55,170 nucleotides of DNA from an uncultured Eubacterium sp. (GCA_910584345.1 CAJTZX010000026.1:1-55170); one strand, 5' to 3'; shown: positions 9,778 through 18,448, numbered from the stretch's first letter. Made by a program: numbers and translations. The notes: a model not told the origin generated them from the sequence alone.

Positions 9778-9841
9778 GGGTTTTATGAAAAAGTTTACAT
9801 GGAAAATCTGACGTTCCCAGCGTGTTTGAAAAATGCATTTT

Positions 9842-10007
9842 CTAGTATAACCTAATTTAAATAAGTATACGTTTGGCTGAGAATAAATTTTCGAGAGTAC
9901 ATGGCAAAAACCGGAGGTGTACCGGGCGTACATTGAGGATTTTTGTCATGCACTCTCGGGAATTTAGGACAGCCAAACGTGTGCTTATTTAAATTGGGTT
10001 ATACTAG
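9842..10007. repeat. 166-bp near-perfect palindrome, MITE-like
   Basis: The left arm from 9842 (CTAGTATAAC) and the right arm ending at 10007 (GTTATACTAG) are reverse complements over about 78 bases each with roughly a dozen mismatches, leaving a very short centre near 9920-9930. Conserved blocks include ATTTAAATAAG, ACGTTTGGCTG and CGAGAGT. Both ends carry TA next to the arm, as expected if a TA-targeting element inserted here. It lies between two converging genes and could also act as a giant transcription-blocking hairpin. No transposase is present. Confidence 0.75.
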
Positions 10008-10028
10008 CAAAAGATTAAGCAGGAATAA

Positions 10029-11168
10029 TTATGCAGCTCCTTTTCTGTTTTCAAGTCTTCCTTGTGTGATATAGTGAAAATAGTAAGATTTCAAATCACT
10101 TCCGTAAGCTTTCTGAAGATCTGGATTTTGGCTGCGATAATAGTTTACATCAAATTCCGCACTCGCCCTTCTTCCTTCCAACATACCTCTGCCAAGAAAA
10201 TGTTGAAAAGTGGCGTCCCTATCATTTCCGTATTTTTGCTTCACATCTGGATGATTGGAAGTGTAATAATCGAAACTGTAAACAAAACTATAATCTACTC
10301 CATTTACATTTGTTTCAACACCTTTTCTGTTTTCAAGTCTTCCTTGTGTGATATAGTGCAAATAGTAAGATTTCAAATCATTTCCGTAAGCTCTTTGAAG
10401 ATCTGGATTTTGACTGCGGTAATAGTTTACATCAAACTCCACGCTTCCCCTTCTTCCTTCCAGCATGCCTCTTGCAAGAAAATGTTCAAATACTGCTTTC
10501 TGATCATTTCCAAACGTTTTTTTGACATCCGGATTTTTAAGGGTATAATAATCAAAATTATAAACGCTGCTGTAATCTACTCCATTGAAAATAGTATTTT
10601 GACTTTCTGATTCTCCTTTATTATTGTTTGCACGATACAATGACATGGCGCTGTTTGCATTATAAAACTGCCACCAGCTTATATTGTATTTTTTTATTGT
10701 GCATTTTCCGTCTGAATTGCAGTCAAATACTGTAATACCTTCAGTATTTGTACTGACTAAAATCATACTATGTCCATAATCTTTTCCTCTTCGACGCACT
10801 TGTATGAAATCCCCTGGAAGTCCCTGTGAAAGTAGATTTTTAGCATTATCAAGGCTCATAGAATTAAAATCCAGTCTTCCGATTTCATAAGCCCCAGATG
10901 GATTTGGTATGTAATACTTGCTGCTGTCATAGGCCCCAATATGTTTAACGTCCCATAGTTCTTTAAATATATAATTTGCAAATCCTTTACACTCATAGCC
11001 ATAATAATATAAAGAATCTCCATTCATGTCCACCCATCTGGTTCCAACATATTGATTCATAAGAGAATCAAGCGATGTTCCAGCGTATACGGTAGCATTT
11101 GTCATGCACGTAATCATCATAATAAAAACACCAATAAATACAATAAACCTTTTTTTCGTATTTTTCAT
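10029..11168 (-). CDS. Secreted cysteine-peptidase-like protein with C-terminal tandem repeats
   Basis: The 379-residue protein starts with a signal peptide (MKNTKKRFIVFIGVFIMM, cut probably after NATVYAG). Residues 30-175 resemble a CHAP/NlpC-P60-like or amidase fold: a putative nucleophile in YECKGFANYIF and a histidine in KDYGHSMILVS. From about residue 190 there are two copies of a 94-residue repeat, each made of two modules with the patterns FDYY...NPDVK...GNDQ...GMLEGRR and FDVNYYRSQNPDLQ...GRLENRKG. Such repeats occur in secreted Lachnospiraceae proteins and may mediate surface attachment. The ATG at 11168 has AAGGAG five bases upstream; the longer open frame upstream is not likely to be translated. 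The substrate is unknown. Confidence 0.78.
   Translation of the reverse strand: MKNTKKRFIVFIGVFIMMITCMTNATVYAGTSLDSLMNQYVGTRWVDMNGDSLYYYGYECKGFANYIFKELWDVKHIGAYDSSKYYIPNPSGAYEIGRLDFNSMSLDNAKNLLSQGLPGDFIQVRRRGKDYGHSMILVSTNTEGITVFDCNSDGKCTIKKYNISWWQFYNANSAMSLYRANNNKGESESQNTIFNGVDYSSVYNFDYYTLKNPDVKKTFGNDQKAVFEHFLARGMLEGRRGSVEFDVNYYRSQNPDLQRAYGNDLKSYYLHYITQGRLENRKGVETNVNGVDYSFVYSFDYYTSNHPDVKQKYGNDRDATFQHFLGRGMLEGRRASAEFDVNYYRSQNPDLQKAYGSDLKSYYFHYITQGRLENRKGAA
10032..10586 (-). repeat. Two ~282-bp direct repeats inside the secreted-protein gene
   Basis: The segments around 10041 and 10323 are offset by 282 bases and nearly identical (for example TTTTCAAGTCTTCCTTGTGT in both). They encode the 94-residue C-terminal repeats. 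High DNA identity suggests a recent duplication. Confidence 0.85.
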
Positions 11169-11252
11169 AGAATCTCCTTTCTTACCTCCCATTTGTGAGA
11201 GATTGTTATAAAACTTGTGTAGTTTCAGCAGCCAAAATATATTACAAAATAA

Positions 11253-11281
11253 ATTATACATGATAAATTTACAAAAATCAA
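11253..11281 (-). promoter_or_regulatory. Promoter for the secreted repeat protein
   Basis: On the minus strand TTGATT (11276-11281) and TATAAT (11253-11258) are separated by 17 bases, ahead of the gene starting at 11168. The 319-base stretch 11169-11487 between divergent genes holds this, a possible opposite promoter and no other feature I can see. Confidence 0.6.
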
Positions 11282-11354
11282 CTAATACAGCTCTAAAACA
11301 GAAGACTTTATTCAGAAAATTTGTCATCGTCAGAGCTGGCAGTTCCACTCTGCC

Positions 11355-11384
11355 TTTACAAATATTATAAAAATATGATAAGAT
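11355..11384 (+). promoter_or_regulatory. Possible promoter for the diguanylate cyclase gene
   Basis: TTTACA (11355-11360) and TAAGAT (11379-11384) are 18 bases apart, about 100 bases before the start at 11488. The match is moderate. Confidence 0.35.
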
Positions 11385-11487
11385 GTAAAAATCTGAGAGT
11401 TCTTTGGTGAAGGCTCGTATCTTTGAACAAAAAATACATCTGAAAAGAAGAAGGATAAGACGCAAAAGAAAAGGAGTACGGATATAA

Positions 11488-12564
11488 ATGTCAGCAGTAA
11501 AAAATTTGATATTTCAGGATATACGCGATGAGAATGAAAGCAGCAAACCGGCGATTGAGATCAGGCTGATGGTGCTTGGAATGCTTGGGTATTTTCTGTT
11601 GATGGCAGCCGGCGGGCTTTGGAGCAGAGATTCAAATATGCTCCTATTTACAGCGCCATACCTGCTGCTGTATAGTGCCATATTTGGGCTGACATACTAT
11701 GGACAGGTGAAAATGGCGGCATATGGGCTGAATATTTTAACAGTTTTTTACATTGTAGTGAGTATTTATTATATGGGTTGGAATCTGGGCGTACAGCATT
11801 TTTTATTTGTATTGATTCTGGTTGATTTTTTTCTGCCTTACTGGAGTCTGAAAATAAAGCTCTTTTACGTTGTTGTTATGTGTATGCTGCGGATCGTTTT
11901 ATTTTTTTACTGTAGATTTTATGAGCCGTTAACAGAAATTGCGGCAGGGATCATCGGATATTATCAGGTTGTCAATACGGTCAGCATTTTTGCCGGAATT
12001 AGTATTTATGGCTGTCTGATCAGCAGCAATTTTTTAGCGATGGAGAAAAAGCTGATCGAAACCAATAAAAAACTTCGCCATCAGGCAGGGACAGATCCGC
12101 TTACGCAGCTGATGAACAGGCTGCGTATGATCGAATATGCATCAGAACAGATGATACGGTGCGACAGTCAGAAAGGGATATCTGTGGCGATTGGGGATAT
12201 TGACCATTTTAAAATGTTTAACGATACCTATGGCCACGAGTGCGGAGATGCGGTACTAAAGACATTGGCTGAGCTGTTTCAAAAGGTGATGCATCCTTAT
12301 GGAGCTGTTGCGAGATGGGGAGGCGAAGAATTTTTGTTTTTATTTTCAGAAAGTAACGGAGATGAAGCATATATGATCTTGAACGGGCTTCGGGATGAGA
12401 TAAAAAGTCTGGAAGTAGAATATGGAGATTTGCGATTAAAAGTAACGATGACGTTTGGACTTGTGGAGATTGACCGGGCACGTTCTTTGGATGAGAGTAT
12501 CAGGGAAGCGGATCAGTTGCTTTATAATGGAAAAGAAAACGGCAGAGACAGGATTGTATATTAA
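11488..12564 (+). CDS. Membrane GGDEF diguanylate cyclase
   Basis: The product should make cyclic di-GMP from GTP. Residues 25-190 hold about five or six membrane helices of a non-canonical sensor region. The GGDEF domain covers about 195-358, with DPLTQLMNRLRM at its start, DIDHFKMFNDTYGHECGD in the metal and substrate site, and the active loop RWGGEEF. The position of the inhibitory I-site (R-x2-D five residues before GGEEF) reads YGAV, so product inhibition through that site is not expected. An AAAAGGAG site precedes the ATG, and recJ follows after nine bases. No other c-di-GMP gene is in the window. Confidence 0.92.
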   Translation: MSAVKNLIFQDIRDENESSKPAIEIRLMVLGMLGYFLLMAAGGLWSRDSNMLLFTAPYLLLYSAIFGLTYYGQVKMAAYGLNILTVFYIVVSIYYMGWNLGVQHFLFVLILVDFFLPYWSLKIKLFYVVVMCMLRIVLFFYCRFYEPLTEIAAGIIGYYQVVNTVSIFAGISIYGCLISSNFLAMEKKLIETNKKLRHQAGTDPLTQLMNRLRMIEYASEQMIRCDSQKGISVAIGDIDHFKMFNDTYGHECGDAVLKTLAELFQKVMHPYGAVARWGGEEFLFLFSESNGDEAYMILNGLRDEIKSLEVEYGDLRLKVTMTFGLVEIDRARSLDESIREADQLLYNGKENGRDRIVY

Positions 12565-12573
12565 AGGGAGAAA

Positions 12574-14358
12574 ATGATTGTGAAGCAAAAGTGGTTTGTA
12601 ACAGCAAAAAAGGCAGACTTTCAGGCAATTGGCGCCAGATTTGGTATAGATCCGGTTACAGCCAGAATTATCAGGAATCGGGATATCGTTGGCAATGATG
12701 CAATTGCTGATTATTTGGATTGTTCGACGCGTCAGCTGCACAATCCTCATTTACTGAAAGATGCAGATGATGGAGCAGAAATTTTAGCAAAGAAGATCCA
12801 CGAAGGGAAGAAAATACGCGTGATTGGAGACTATGATATTGACGGAGTAAATGCGTCTTATATTTTAATCACGGCGCTTCGTATATGCGGAGCGCAGGTC
12901 GATCATGTGATTCCTGACCGGGTGCATGATGGATATGGGATGAACTGTGGAATGGTTACAAGGGCGCTTGAAGATGGCGTAGATACGATGATTACATGTG
13001 ATAATGGTATTTCTGCGGCAGAGGAAGTTGCATTTGCAAAGCAGTCCGGTCTTACGGTCATTATTACAGACCATCATGAAGTTCCGTTTTCGATCGTTTC
13101 GGTAAATGGAAATCAGCAAAAACAGTACCGGATACCTGCAGCGGATGCGGTAATTAATCCAAAGCAGGCAGATTGTACTTATCCATATTCTGGATTGTGC
13201 GGTGCAGCAGTAGCCTGGAAATTTATACAGGTGCTATATGAGCGGATGGGAATTCCGATAGAGCGTAGTTTTGAGATGATTGTACACGCGGCTTTTGCTA
13301 CGGTAGGAGACGTTATGGAGCTCACCGGAGAGAACCGGACGATTGTAAAGCTTGGCTTACAGGCGGTTCATAAGACGGATCATCCGGGTCTGCTTGCATT
13401 AATACAGCAAAATCATCTGGAAAGAGAGCAGATTCGTTCCTGGCATTTTGGTTTTGTATTAGGACCATGTATCAATGCCGGCGGCAGGCTGGATACGGCG
13501 AAACGTTCTTTGGAGCTTTTGCTAGAGTCTTCGCCTGAAAAAGCGTCTTTACTCGCCAGAGAGCTTGTAGAGTTAAATGACAGACGCAAAAACCTTACCC
13601 AGCAAGGAGTGGAAGAGGCGAAGCGTTACATAGAAGAGAAAAGCATCGCAGAAGATAAGGTAATGGTTATCTATTTACCGCAATGTCATGAGAGCCTTGC
13701 TGGTATAATCGCAGGAAGGATCCGAGAGATGTACCATAAGCCTGTCTTTGTATTGACGAATGCGCAGGATGGAGGTGTAAAAGGTTCAGGACGTTCCATC
13801 GAGGCATATTCTATGTATGAGGAAATGACAAAATGCAGCGGGCTTATGACGAAGTTTGGCGGTCATCCGATGGCTGCCGGGCTCTCTATGGAGAAAGAAA
13901 ATGTAGACAGGTTTCGGACAGACTTAAACGCATATTCGAATCTGACAGAGGAAGATTTTATTGAGAAAGTGCATATTGACGTACCGATGCCATTGTATTA
14001 TATTCGTACAGAGCTTATTCGGGAATTTGAATGTCTGGAACCTTTTGGAAAAGGCAACGAAAAGCCGGTATTTGCTGTTCGGGACATACATCCGATCCAT
14101 GCAGATATCGTTGGAAAAAACAAAAATGTGCTCAAGATGGTAGTGGAGGATGGAGTCGGAGGATGCATGGATGCCGTTTATTTTGGAGATATCGAAGCGT
14201 TTTTGGAATTTTTGCGGGAAAAATCATCCATACAGCAGGTAGATGCGCTGCTGCATGGCGCGTCGCAGCAAATCCGTTTTTCTGTTACTTATGATCCTTC
14301 TGTGAATACGTATTTGGGGAGGGAAAAAGTGCAGATTATAATACGAAATTATTGTTAA
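12574..14358 (+). CDS. recJ: RecJ-type single-stranded-DNA-specific exonuclease (DHH family)
   Basis: The 594-residue protein has the DHH phosphoesterase motifs: GDYDIDGVNAS near residue 88 (DYDaDG in RecJ), TCDNGISA, ITDHHEVP, then GDVMEL and GPCINAGGRLD. The DHHA1-like region has HESLAGIIAGRI and TKFGGHPMAAGLSM. A RecJ OB-like C-terminal region starts near residue 460 (ECLEPFGKGNEKPVF). It should degrade single-stranded DNA 5' to 3' in recombination and mismatch repair. AAAGGGAG lies five bases before the ATG. Residue details such as HESLAG instead of the usual W-x-x-GVxG differ from canonical RecJ, so this may be a clostridial paralogue and another recJ may exist elsewhere. Confidence 0.88.
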   Translation: MIVKQKWFVTAKKADFQAIGARFGIDPVTARIIRNRDIVGNDAIADYLDCSTRQLHNPHLLKDADDGAEILAKKIHEGKKIRVIGDYDIDGVNASYILITALRICGAQVDHVIPDRVHDGYGMNCGMVTRALEDGVDTMITCDNGISAAEEVAFAKQSGLTVIITDHHEVPFSIVSVNGNQQKQYRIPAADAVINPKQADCTYPYSGLCGAAVAWKFIQVLYERMGIPIERSFEMIVHAAFATVGDVMELTGENRTIVKLGLQAVHKTDHPGLLALIQQNHLEREQIRSWHFGFVLGPCINAGGRLDTAKRSLELLLESSPEKASLLARELVELNDRRKNLTQQGVEEAKRYIEEKSIAEDKVMVIYLPQCHESLAGIIAGRIREMYHKPVFVLTNAQDGGVKGSGRSIEAYSMYEEMTKCSGLMTKFGGHPMAAGLSMEKENVDRFRTDLNAYSNLTEEDFIEKVHIDVPMPLYYIRTELIREFECLEPFGKGNEKPVFAVRDIHPIHADIVGKNKNVLKMVVEDGVGGCMDAVYFGDIEAFLEFLREKSSIQQVDALLHGASQQIRFSVTYDPSVNTYLGREKVQIIIRNYC

Positions 14359-14433
14359 AATGGTAACTTTCTGTATTTGATTTTAGAATCAGGTGTGTAT
14401 TTTCAAACGGTTAGAAATAGAATGATGTAATAG

Positions 14434-14498
14434 AAAAAGACATCCTCACAAAGAATTTGATATTTGAAAACAAATTTGTGAGAATGTCTTTGCTTTTA
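14434..14498. terminator. Bidirectional terminator between recJ and the lipoprotein gene
   Basis: AAAGACAT-CTCACAAA (from 14436) pairs with TTTGTGAG-ATGTCTTT (14475-14491), with one bulge on each side and an A-rich left and T-rich right flank. It serves the converging genes. Confidence 0.8.
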
Positions 14499-14505
14499 TA
14501 GTGCT

Positions 14506-15435
14506 TTATGCTGCAGATGCAGCGGTCTTTGCTTCTTCCGGAATGGTAATTTCATCAACGGCATTGAAATCTGAGCAGGTCATTTCCATCTTAACCTTTG
14601 TGTATTCAAAAGTTAATCCTGCAGCCTCATCTCCCATCGATTCAATAATACCGGACATTAAGGAGTTCATCATAGATGTCATATCCATCTCGTATTTGAT
14701 CGGATACATTTCTGTTTCGTCAATCCACAATGTGATCGGGAGTTCGCCAAGATCTTTTATCATAGTTTCAACCTGGCTTTCATCCATTCCAAGGTTGCTT
14801 AAAGAATTGAGTGCACCGGTAGACATCATGGTCTTGCGCATATCGTCGCCTGTGATAACTCCTGTATATTTCCGGGCGTTTTTTCCATCGACCTGCTCGG
14901 TTCCTGCATCCTGAAAATTGTAGCTGTCCTGCATATAACCTGTCATATTGCTGGCTGCATCGTATTGTGCGATATCAGCAGCATCTATGGACTGTGACTG
15001 CCATGCCGAACCGTTATTCGTATACATGGTGAATGTGCCGTCTTCGGCTGCTTCAGCATAAACCGTTGTTTTTAACTGGTTTCCGTCACCGGCATCTATG
15101 GTTGCATCTGCTTTCAGACGTGTCGGATTATATGTACAGGACATATCCATAGCAGTAGTTGTCGACATTGACTGGGATTCTCCGTTTGCTTCAATTTTCA
15201 TATCCATTTCTACAAGCATTTTTCCATTCAGGCTGGAGATATCTTTCATTTTTTCAACTGCAGCAGCATAAACGTCTACGTCAGATTCTTTTTCCTCATC
15301 TTTGTCCGCAGCAGTGTTTTCTGTATCAGGTTTACCTTCACTCTGCTTGTTTGAATCAGCGCTGCCACAGGCGCTTGCGGTGAATGACATAGAAACTGCT
15401 AAAAATAATGCCAGAAATTTGTTTCTCATTTTCAT
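14506..15435 (-). CDS. Secreted lipoprotein, DUF6612-like
   Basis: The 309-residue protein starts with a signal peptide and a lipobox-like site ending in SACGS at residue 23; the -3 residue is alanine rather than the usual leucine. A low-complexity acidic linker (residues 30-50) is followed by a beta-rich domain with repeated segments like MLVEMDMKIEANGES and TTVYAEAAEDGTFTMYTNN. This pattern fits the LolA-like DUF6612 family of Firmicute lipoproteins, whose function is not established. An AGAGGAA site precedes the ATG. It is transcribed alone between two other minus-strand elements. Confidence 0.75.
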   Translation of the reverse strand: MKMRNKFLALFLAVSMSFTASACGSADSNKQSEGKPDTENTAADKDEEKESDVDVYAAAVEKMKDISSLNGKMLVEMDMKIEANGESQSMSTTTAMDMSCTYNPTRLKADATIDAGDGNQLKTTVYAEAAEDGTFTMYTNNGSAWQSQSIDAADIAQYDAASNMTGYMQDSYNFQDAGTEQVDGKNARKYTGVITGDDMRKTMMSTGALNSLSNLGMDESQVETMIKDLGELPITLWIDETEMYPIKYEMDMTSMMNSLMSGIIESMGDEAAGLTFEYTKVKMEMTCSDFNAVDEITIPEEAKTAASAA

Positions 15436-15529
15436 AAATCTGTTCCTCTCTTTACTTTGATTTGGATGTGCTTCCGTTCCTAATATTATTACGTTTTGTG
15501 CTTTTTGTCAATGTTTTTGCGTGGAAATA

Positions 15530-15736
15530 TCAGGCCGGTTCTTTTTCAAGACATAGAATGTCTTCAATATTACAGTCCAAATACATACAGATTTTTTCTA
15601 AAACATCAAAACTAATCCGCGTGGTTCGGTTATGATTTAAATTACGCAGTGTAGATGTGGAAATACCGGTATCTTTTGCCATTTGATTTTGTGAGATACC
15701 TTTTCTGTCCAATACTTCGTTTAATGTAATTTTCAA
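15530..15736 (-). CDS. Small XRE/Cro-type helix-turn-helix regulator
   Basis: This 68-residue protein is almost only a Cro/C1-type DNA-binding domain: ISQNQMAKDTGISTSTLRNL is the helix-turn-helix and the rest (FDVLEKICMYLDCNIEDIL) is the usual fourth and fifth helix. I chose the TTG at 15736 because AGAGGTG lies six bases upstream; a GTG at 15745 overlaps that site and is less likely. Stand-alone YozG-like regulators of this kind often control neighbouring genes or themselves. The target is unknown; the gene stands alone upstream of the lipoprotein gene. Confidence 0.8.
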   Translation of the reverse strand: MKITLNEVLDRKGISQNQMAKDTGISTSTLRNLNHNRTTRISFDVLEKICMYLDCNIEDILCLEKEPA

Positions 15737-15915
15737 TGTGAGCACCTCTTTTCTGTATTTCAGATTCTATGTGAGAAACATTCTGGCGTTTAAAAGGAGT
15801 TTGCCCGCATGTTTCTAAAACTATACATCTTTTTGAGTAATTTATAATTTGGTAATCGTCAGGCTGCATGATCGAATAAATAGTAAAAATCTTTCACTTT
15901 CATGTAAGAAAGCAC

Positions 15916-15944
15916 TTGATTTTTCCAAGGCTCTGTTGTAGAGT
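15916..15944 (+). promoter_or_regulatory. Probable lysA promoter
   Basis: TTGATT (15916-15921) and TAGAGT (15939-15944) are 17 bases apart, about 70 bases ahead of the lysA start. Confidence 0.5.
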
Positions 15945-16016
15945 ATTTTTGTTAAAACAGATCGTTTGATAAAAAGAATAAGTAAGCAATGTTTAGGATA
16001 AAAGGAGAGGATGCAC

Positions 16017-17297
16017 ATGAACAAAGAACCGTTTGTAACATACGATCAGCTTAAGGAGATTGTAGAGCAGTTTCCAACACCGTTTCATTTGTATGATGAA
16101 AAAGGAATCCGTGAAAATGCACAGGCAGTAAAAGAGGCATTTTCCTGGAATCAAGGGTATCGGGAATATTTTGCTGTAAAGGCAGAGCCAAATCCGTTTA
16201 TTATGAATATATTAAAAGAATATGGCTGCGGCTGTGACTGTTCTTCGATGACAGAACTGATGTTATCGGATGCACTTGGAATTCGAGGGGAGGATATTAT
16301 GTTTTCTTCGAATGAAACACCGCCGGAGGAATTTCAGTTTGCAGATAAATTGGGTGCAATTATTAATCTGGATGATATTACACATATTGATTTTTTGGAA
16401 CAGACAATTGGAAAAATACCGGAAACGATCAGCTGCCGTTACAATCCGGGTGGTGTATATGAAGTCAGCAACGGTATTATGGATAATCCGCAGGACGCAA
16501 AATACGGTTTTACGAAAGAACAGCTGTTTGAAGGATATAAACTCTTAAAACAAAAAGGTGCAAAACGTTTTGGGCTTCATTCTTTTCTTGTTAGCAATAC
16601 GGTAACAAATGATTATTATCCGACATTGGCAAAGACGCTGTTTGAGCTTGCGGTGGAGATTAAGGAAAAACTTGGGATTACAATAAGTTTTATTAATTTG
16701 TCCGGTGGGGTAGGCGTTGCTTACAAGCCGCAAGAGCAGCCAAATGATATCCGTGTGATCGGAGAAGGGGTACACAAAGTATTTGATGAAGTATTAGTTC
16801 CGGCAGGGCTTGGTGATACTGCTATTTATACGGAGATGGGGCGATTTATGACAGGTCCGTATGGCTGTCTCGTTACAAAAGCAATACATGAGAAGCATAC
16901 GTATAAAGAGTATATCGGCGTTGACGCATGTGCAGCGAATCTGATGCGTCCGGCAATGTATGGCGCATATCATCATATTACGGTCATGGGGAAAGAACAT
17001 GCACCTTGCGATCATAAATATGATATTGTAGGCTCGTTATGTGAGAACAATGATAAATTTGCGGTCGACCGTATGCTGCCGGAAATAGAAACAGGGGATT
17101 TATTAGTGATCCATGATACGGGGGCACATGGTTTTGCAATGGGGTATAATTACAATGGCAGACTTTGGTCGGCGGAAGTGCTGCTAAAAGAGGACGGGAC
17201 TACGCAGCTAATTCGAAGGGCACAGACGCCGAAGGATTACTTTGCAACGTTTGATTGTTTTGATATTTTAAAAAATATGAATTATAATGGAGTGTAA
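16017..17297 (+). CDS. lysA: Diaminopimelate decarboxylase-like PLP enzyme
   Basis: The 426-residue protein belongs to the alanine-racemase-fold group IV decarboxylases. The PLP lysine is in YFAVKAEPNP near residue 50, GLHSFLVSN and NLSGGVGV carry the phosphate-binding glycine loop, and EMGRFMTGPYG and CENNDKFAVDR correspond to the EPGR and CES-x-D substrate regions of LysA. The family reaction removes CO2 from meso-diaminopimelate to give L-lysine. The ATG at 16017 has AAAGGAGAGG at the proper spacing, whereas the ATG at 16011 abuts it. The altered motifs (EMGR for EPGR, CENND for CES-x-D) leave open an amino-acid substrate other than diaminopimelate. Confidence 0.85.
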   Translation: MNKEPFVTYDQLKEIVEQFPTPFHLYDEKGIRENAQAVKEAFSWNQGYREYFAVKAEPNPFIMNILKEYGCGCDCSSMTELMLSDALGIRGEDIMFSSNETPPEEFQFADKLGAIINLDDITHIDFLEQTIGKIPETISCRYNPGGVYEVSNGIMDNPQDAKYGFTKEQLFEGYKLLKQKGAKRFGLHSFLVSNTVTNDYYPTLAKTLFELAVEIKEKLGITISFINLSGGVGVAYKPQEQPNDIRVIGEGVHKVFDEVLVPAGLGDTAIYTEMGRFMTGPYGCLVTKAIHEKHTYKEYIGVDACAANLMRPAMYGAYHHITVMGKEHAPCDHKYDIVGSLCENNDKFAVDRMLPEIETGDLLVIHDTGAHGFAMGYNYNGRLWSAEVLLKEDGTTQLIRRAQTPKDYFATFDCFDILKNMNYNGV

Positions 17298-17304
17298 AAT
17301 GGAT

Positions 17305-17339
17305 GGCCGGTGTTGGTTCGATTGGAAACAATGCCGGCC
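17305..17339. repeat. Hairpin repeat with GATT loop, copy 1
   Basis: GGCCGG...GGTTC pairs with GGAA...GCCGGCC around a GATT loop just after the lysA stop. A second hairpin with the same stem core and loop is at 20401-20438. It lacks a good T run, so it is either a weak terminator or a small dispersed repeat. Confidence 0.6.
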
Positions 17340-17378
17340 GTTCAACCGGCTTTCATTCTGGTTTCGCAGTTGTAATGT

Positions 17379-17576
17379 CTACTCTTTGATGATATCTAAT
17401 TCAGTTAGGTTAATACCGGATGCGGTTAATATTACTTTTAATTCGATGTAACGTCCTTTCATGGCTTTATAGGTTGCAGAATCTTTTTCAGCTAATATCA
17501 TATAATTTTGCAATCTTGCAAATTCTTCTACGTTTTTTTGCATTTGTTCTTTTTCCGTCTTGTCCATTACCTCCAT
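17379..17576 (-). CDS. Small conserved-looking protein of unknown function
   Basis: This 65-residue product is charged and predicted to be mostly helical: residues 4-50 form an amphipathic coiled-coil-like stretch (MDKTEKEQMQKNVEEFARLQ), followed by ILTASGINLTELD. No known domain is recognised. GGTGG lies five bases before the ATG; an internal ATG at 17567 is also possible. It lies between lysA and the palindromic island, on the opposite strand from lysA. Codon use looks normal, so I consider it a real gene, with moderate certainty. Confidence 0.55.
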   Translation of the reverse strand: MEVMDKTEKEQMQKNVEEFARLQNYMILAEKDSATYKAMKGRYIELKVILTASGINLTELDIIKE

Positions 17577-17664
17577 ATTTCCACCGCCTTTGTTGATTCA
17601 TATAATTTTAAGTAATTCAGATATTTACAGATACAGTCATTATAACGTATACGTACAGCAGTGT

Positions 17665-18343
17665 AAAGGGGCATTCACTTCCCCATCCTGATTGAAGAGC
17701 AGTAAAGGTAACAGTTCAGATAGGGTGTTACATATTGGCCTTTCGGACGCCGAATGAGGATAGCTGCCTGGTCTTATTGTTCCGGTTTCCAGAATGTAAG
17801 AATCCCTAAGCATTCTGCGCTTACACTGTGACACCGGACGGACGCGACACCTGGTTCGCCCTGGCTTAACGCCAGCAGCTAAAGGTGCCGCTTCGGCTTC
17901 GCCGCCTGGTTATCGAGCAGAATACTAAGGGCTTCTAACCTTCCTCCAAAGTCACAATAAGACCAGGCAGCTATCCTCATCCGGCTGGTTTTCTCTGGCT
18001 TTACGTATCCTTCCTCTCGAAACCTGCGAATTGACAAATTTTACGTATAAATTGATACAGATACAGGATATCCAAAAACAACCGCTAACAGCTATGTGTA
18101 ACGCCTACGAAAACCAGCTGGATGATACAGGGCCGGTTCTCTCATCCAGCGTCCGGATAGCCATAAATGTAACACCCTGTCTGAACTGTTACCAGTAAAG
18201 GTTACTTTTCACAGACAATGTCATTAATTTAACGAATTTCCGAACGACTCTGCACCTGGCGGAATGGTTTTGCCGGCTCGAACAACTTCTGAGTGGACTG
18301 GGGCAACACTGCGGTGAACGAATTGCTAATAGCATGCCCCTTT
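17665..18343. repeat. Nested inverted-repeat island with a 487-bp core flanked by AGTAAA
   Basis: The region 17577-18448 has no convincing gene. Its core 17707-18193 starts with GGTAACAGTTCAGATAGGG and ends with the reverse complement (26 of 27 bases); weaker pairing continues inward to about 17759/18141. Both sides carry AGTAAA (17701-17706 and 18194-18199). Inside, 17754-17780 pairs perfectly over 27 bases with 17954-17980, and 17978-18005 pairs with 18098-18125. Smaller hairpins include CAGAATG/CATTCTG and CTGGC/GCCAG. An outer AAAGGGGCAT pair sits at 17665-17674 and 18334-18343. The whole could be a non-autonomous mobile element or the template of a large structured RNA. Confidence 0.7.
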
Positions 18344-18448
18344 GACGTCCTTTCAGAGGATGTTCCAGCCGGCCATGATTTATGATAATAGAAAATTTAT
18401 AAAATGTACCTTTATTTTTGAAATACATAAACTATTTAACTGGATAGT

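Noticed and set aside
11169..11465. N-terminal extension of the secreted repeat protein
   Set aside because: It crosses the likely promoter at 11253-11281, and a proper ribosome site and signal peptide start at 11168.
17640..17834. 64-codon minus-strand frame in the palindromic island
   Set aside because: It lies across the inverted repeats, lacks a ribosome site and has no protein-like composition.
17665..18343. CRISPR array
   Set aside because: Repeats are inverted and nested, not regularly spaced direct repeats, and no cas gene is near.
18189..18428. 79-codon minus-strand frame at the right shoulder of the island
   Set aside because: No ribosome site, odd composition, and the region reads better as a repeat.
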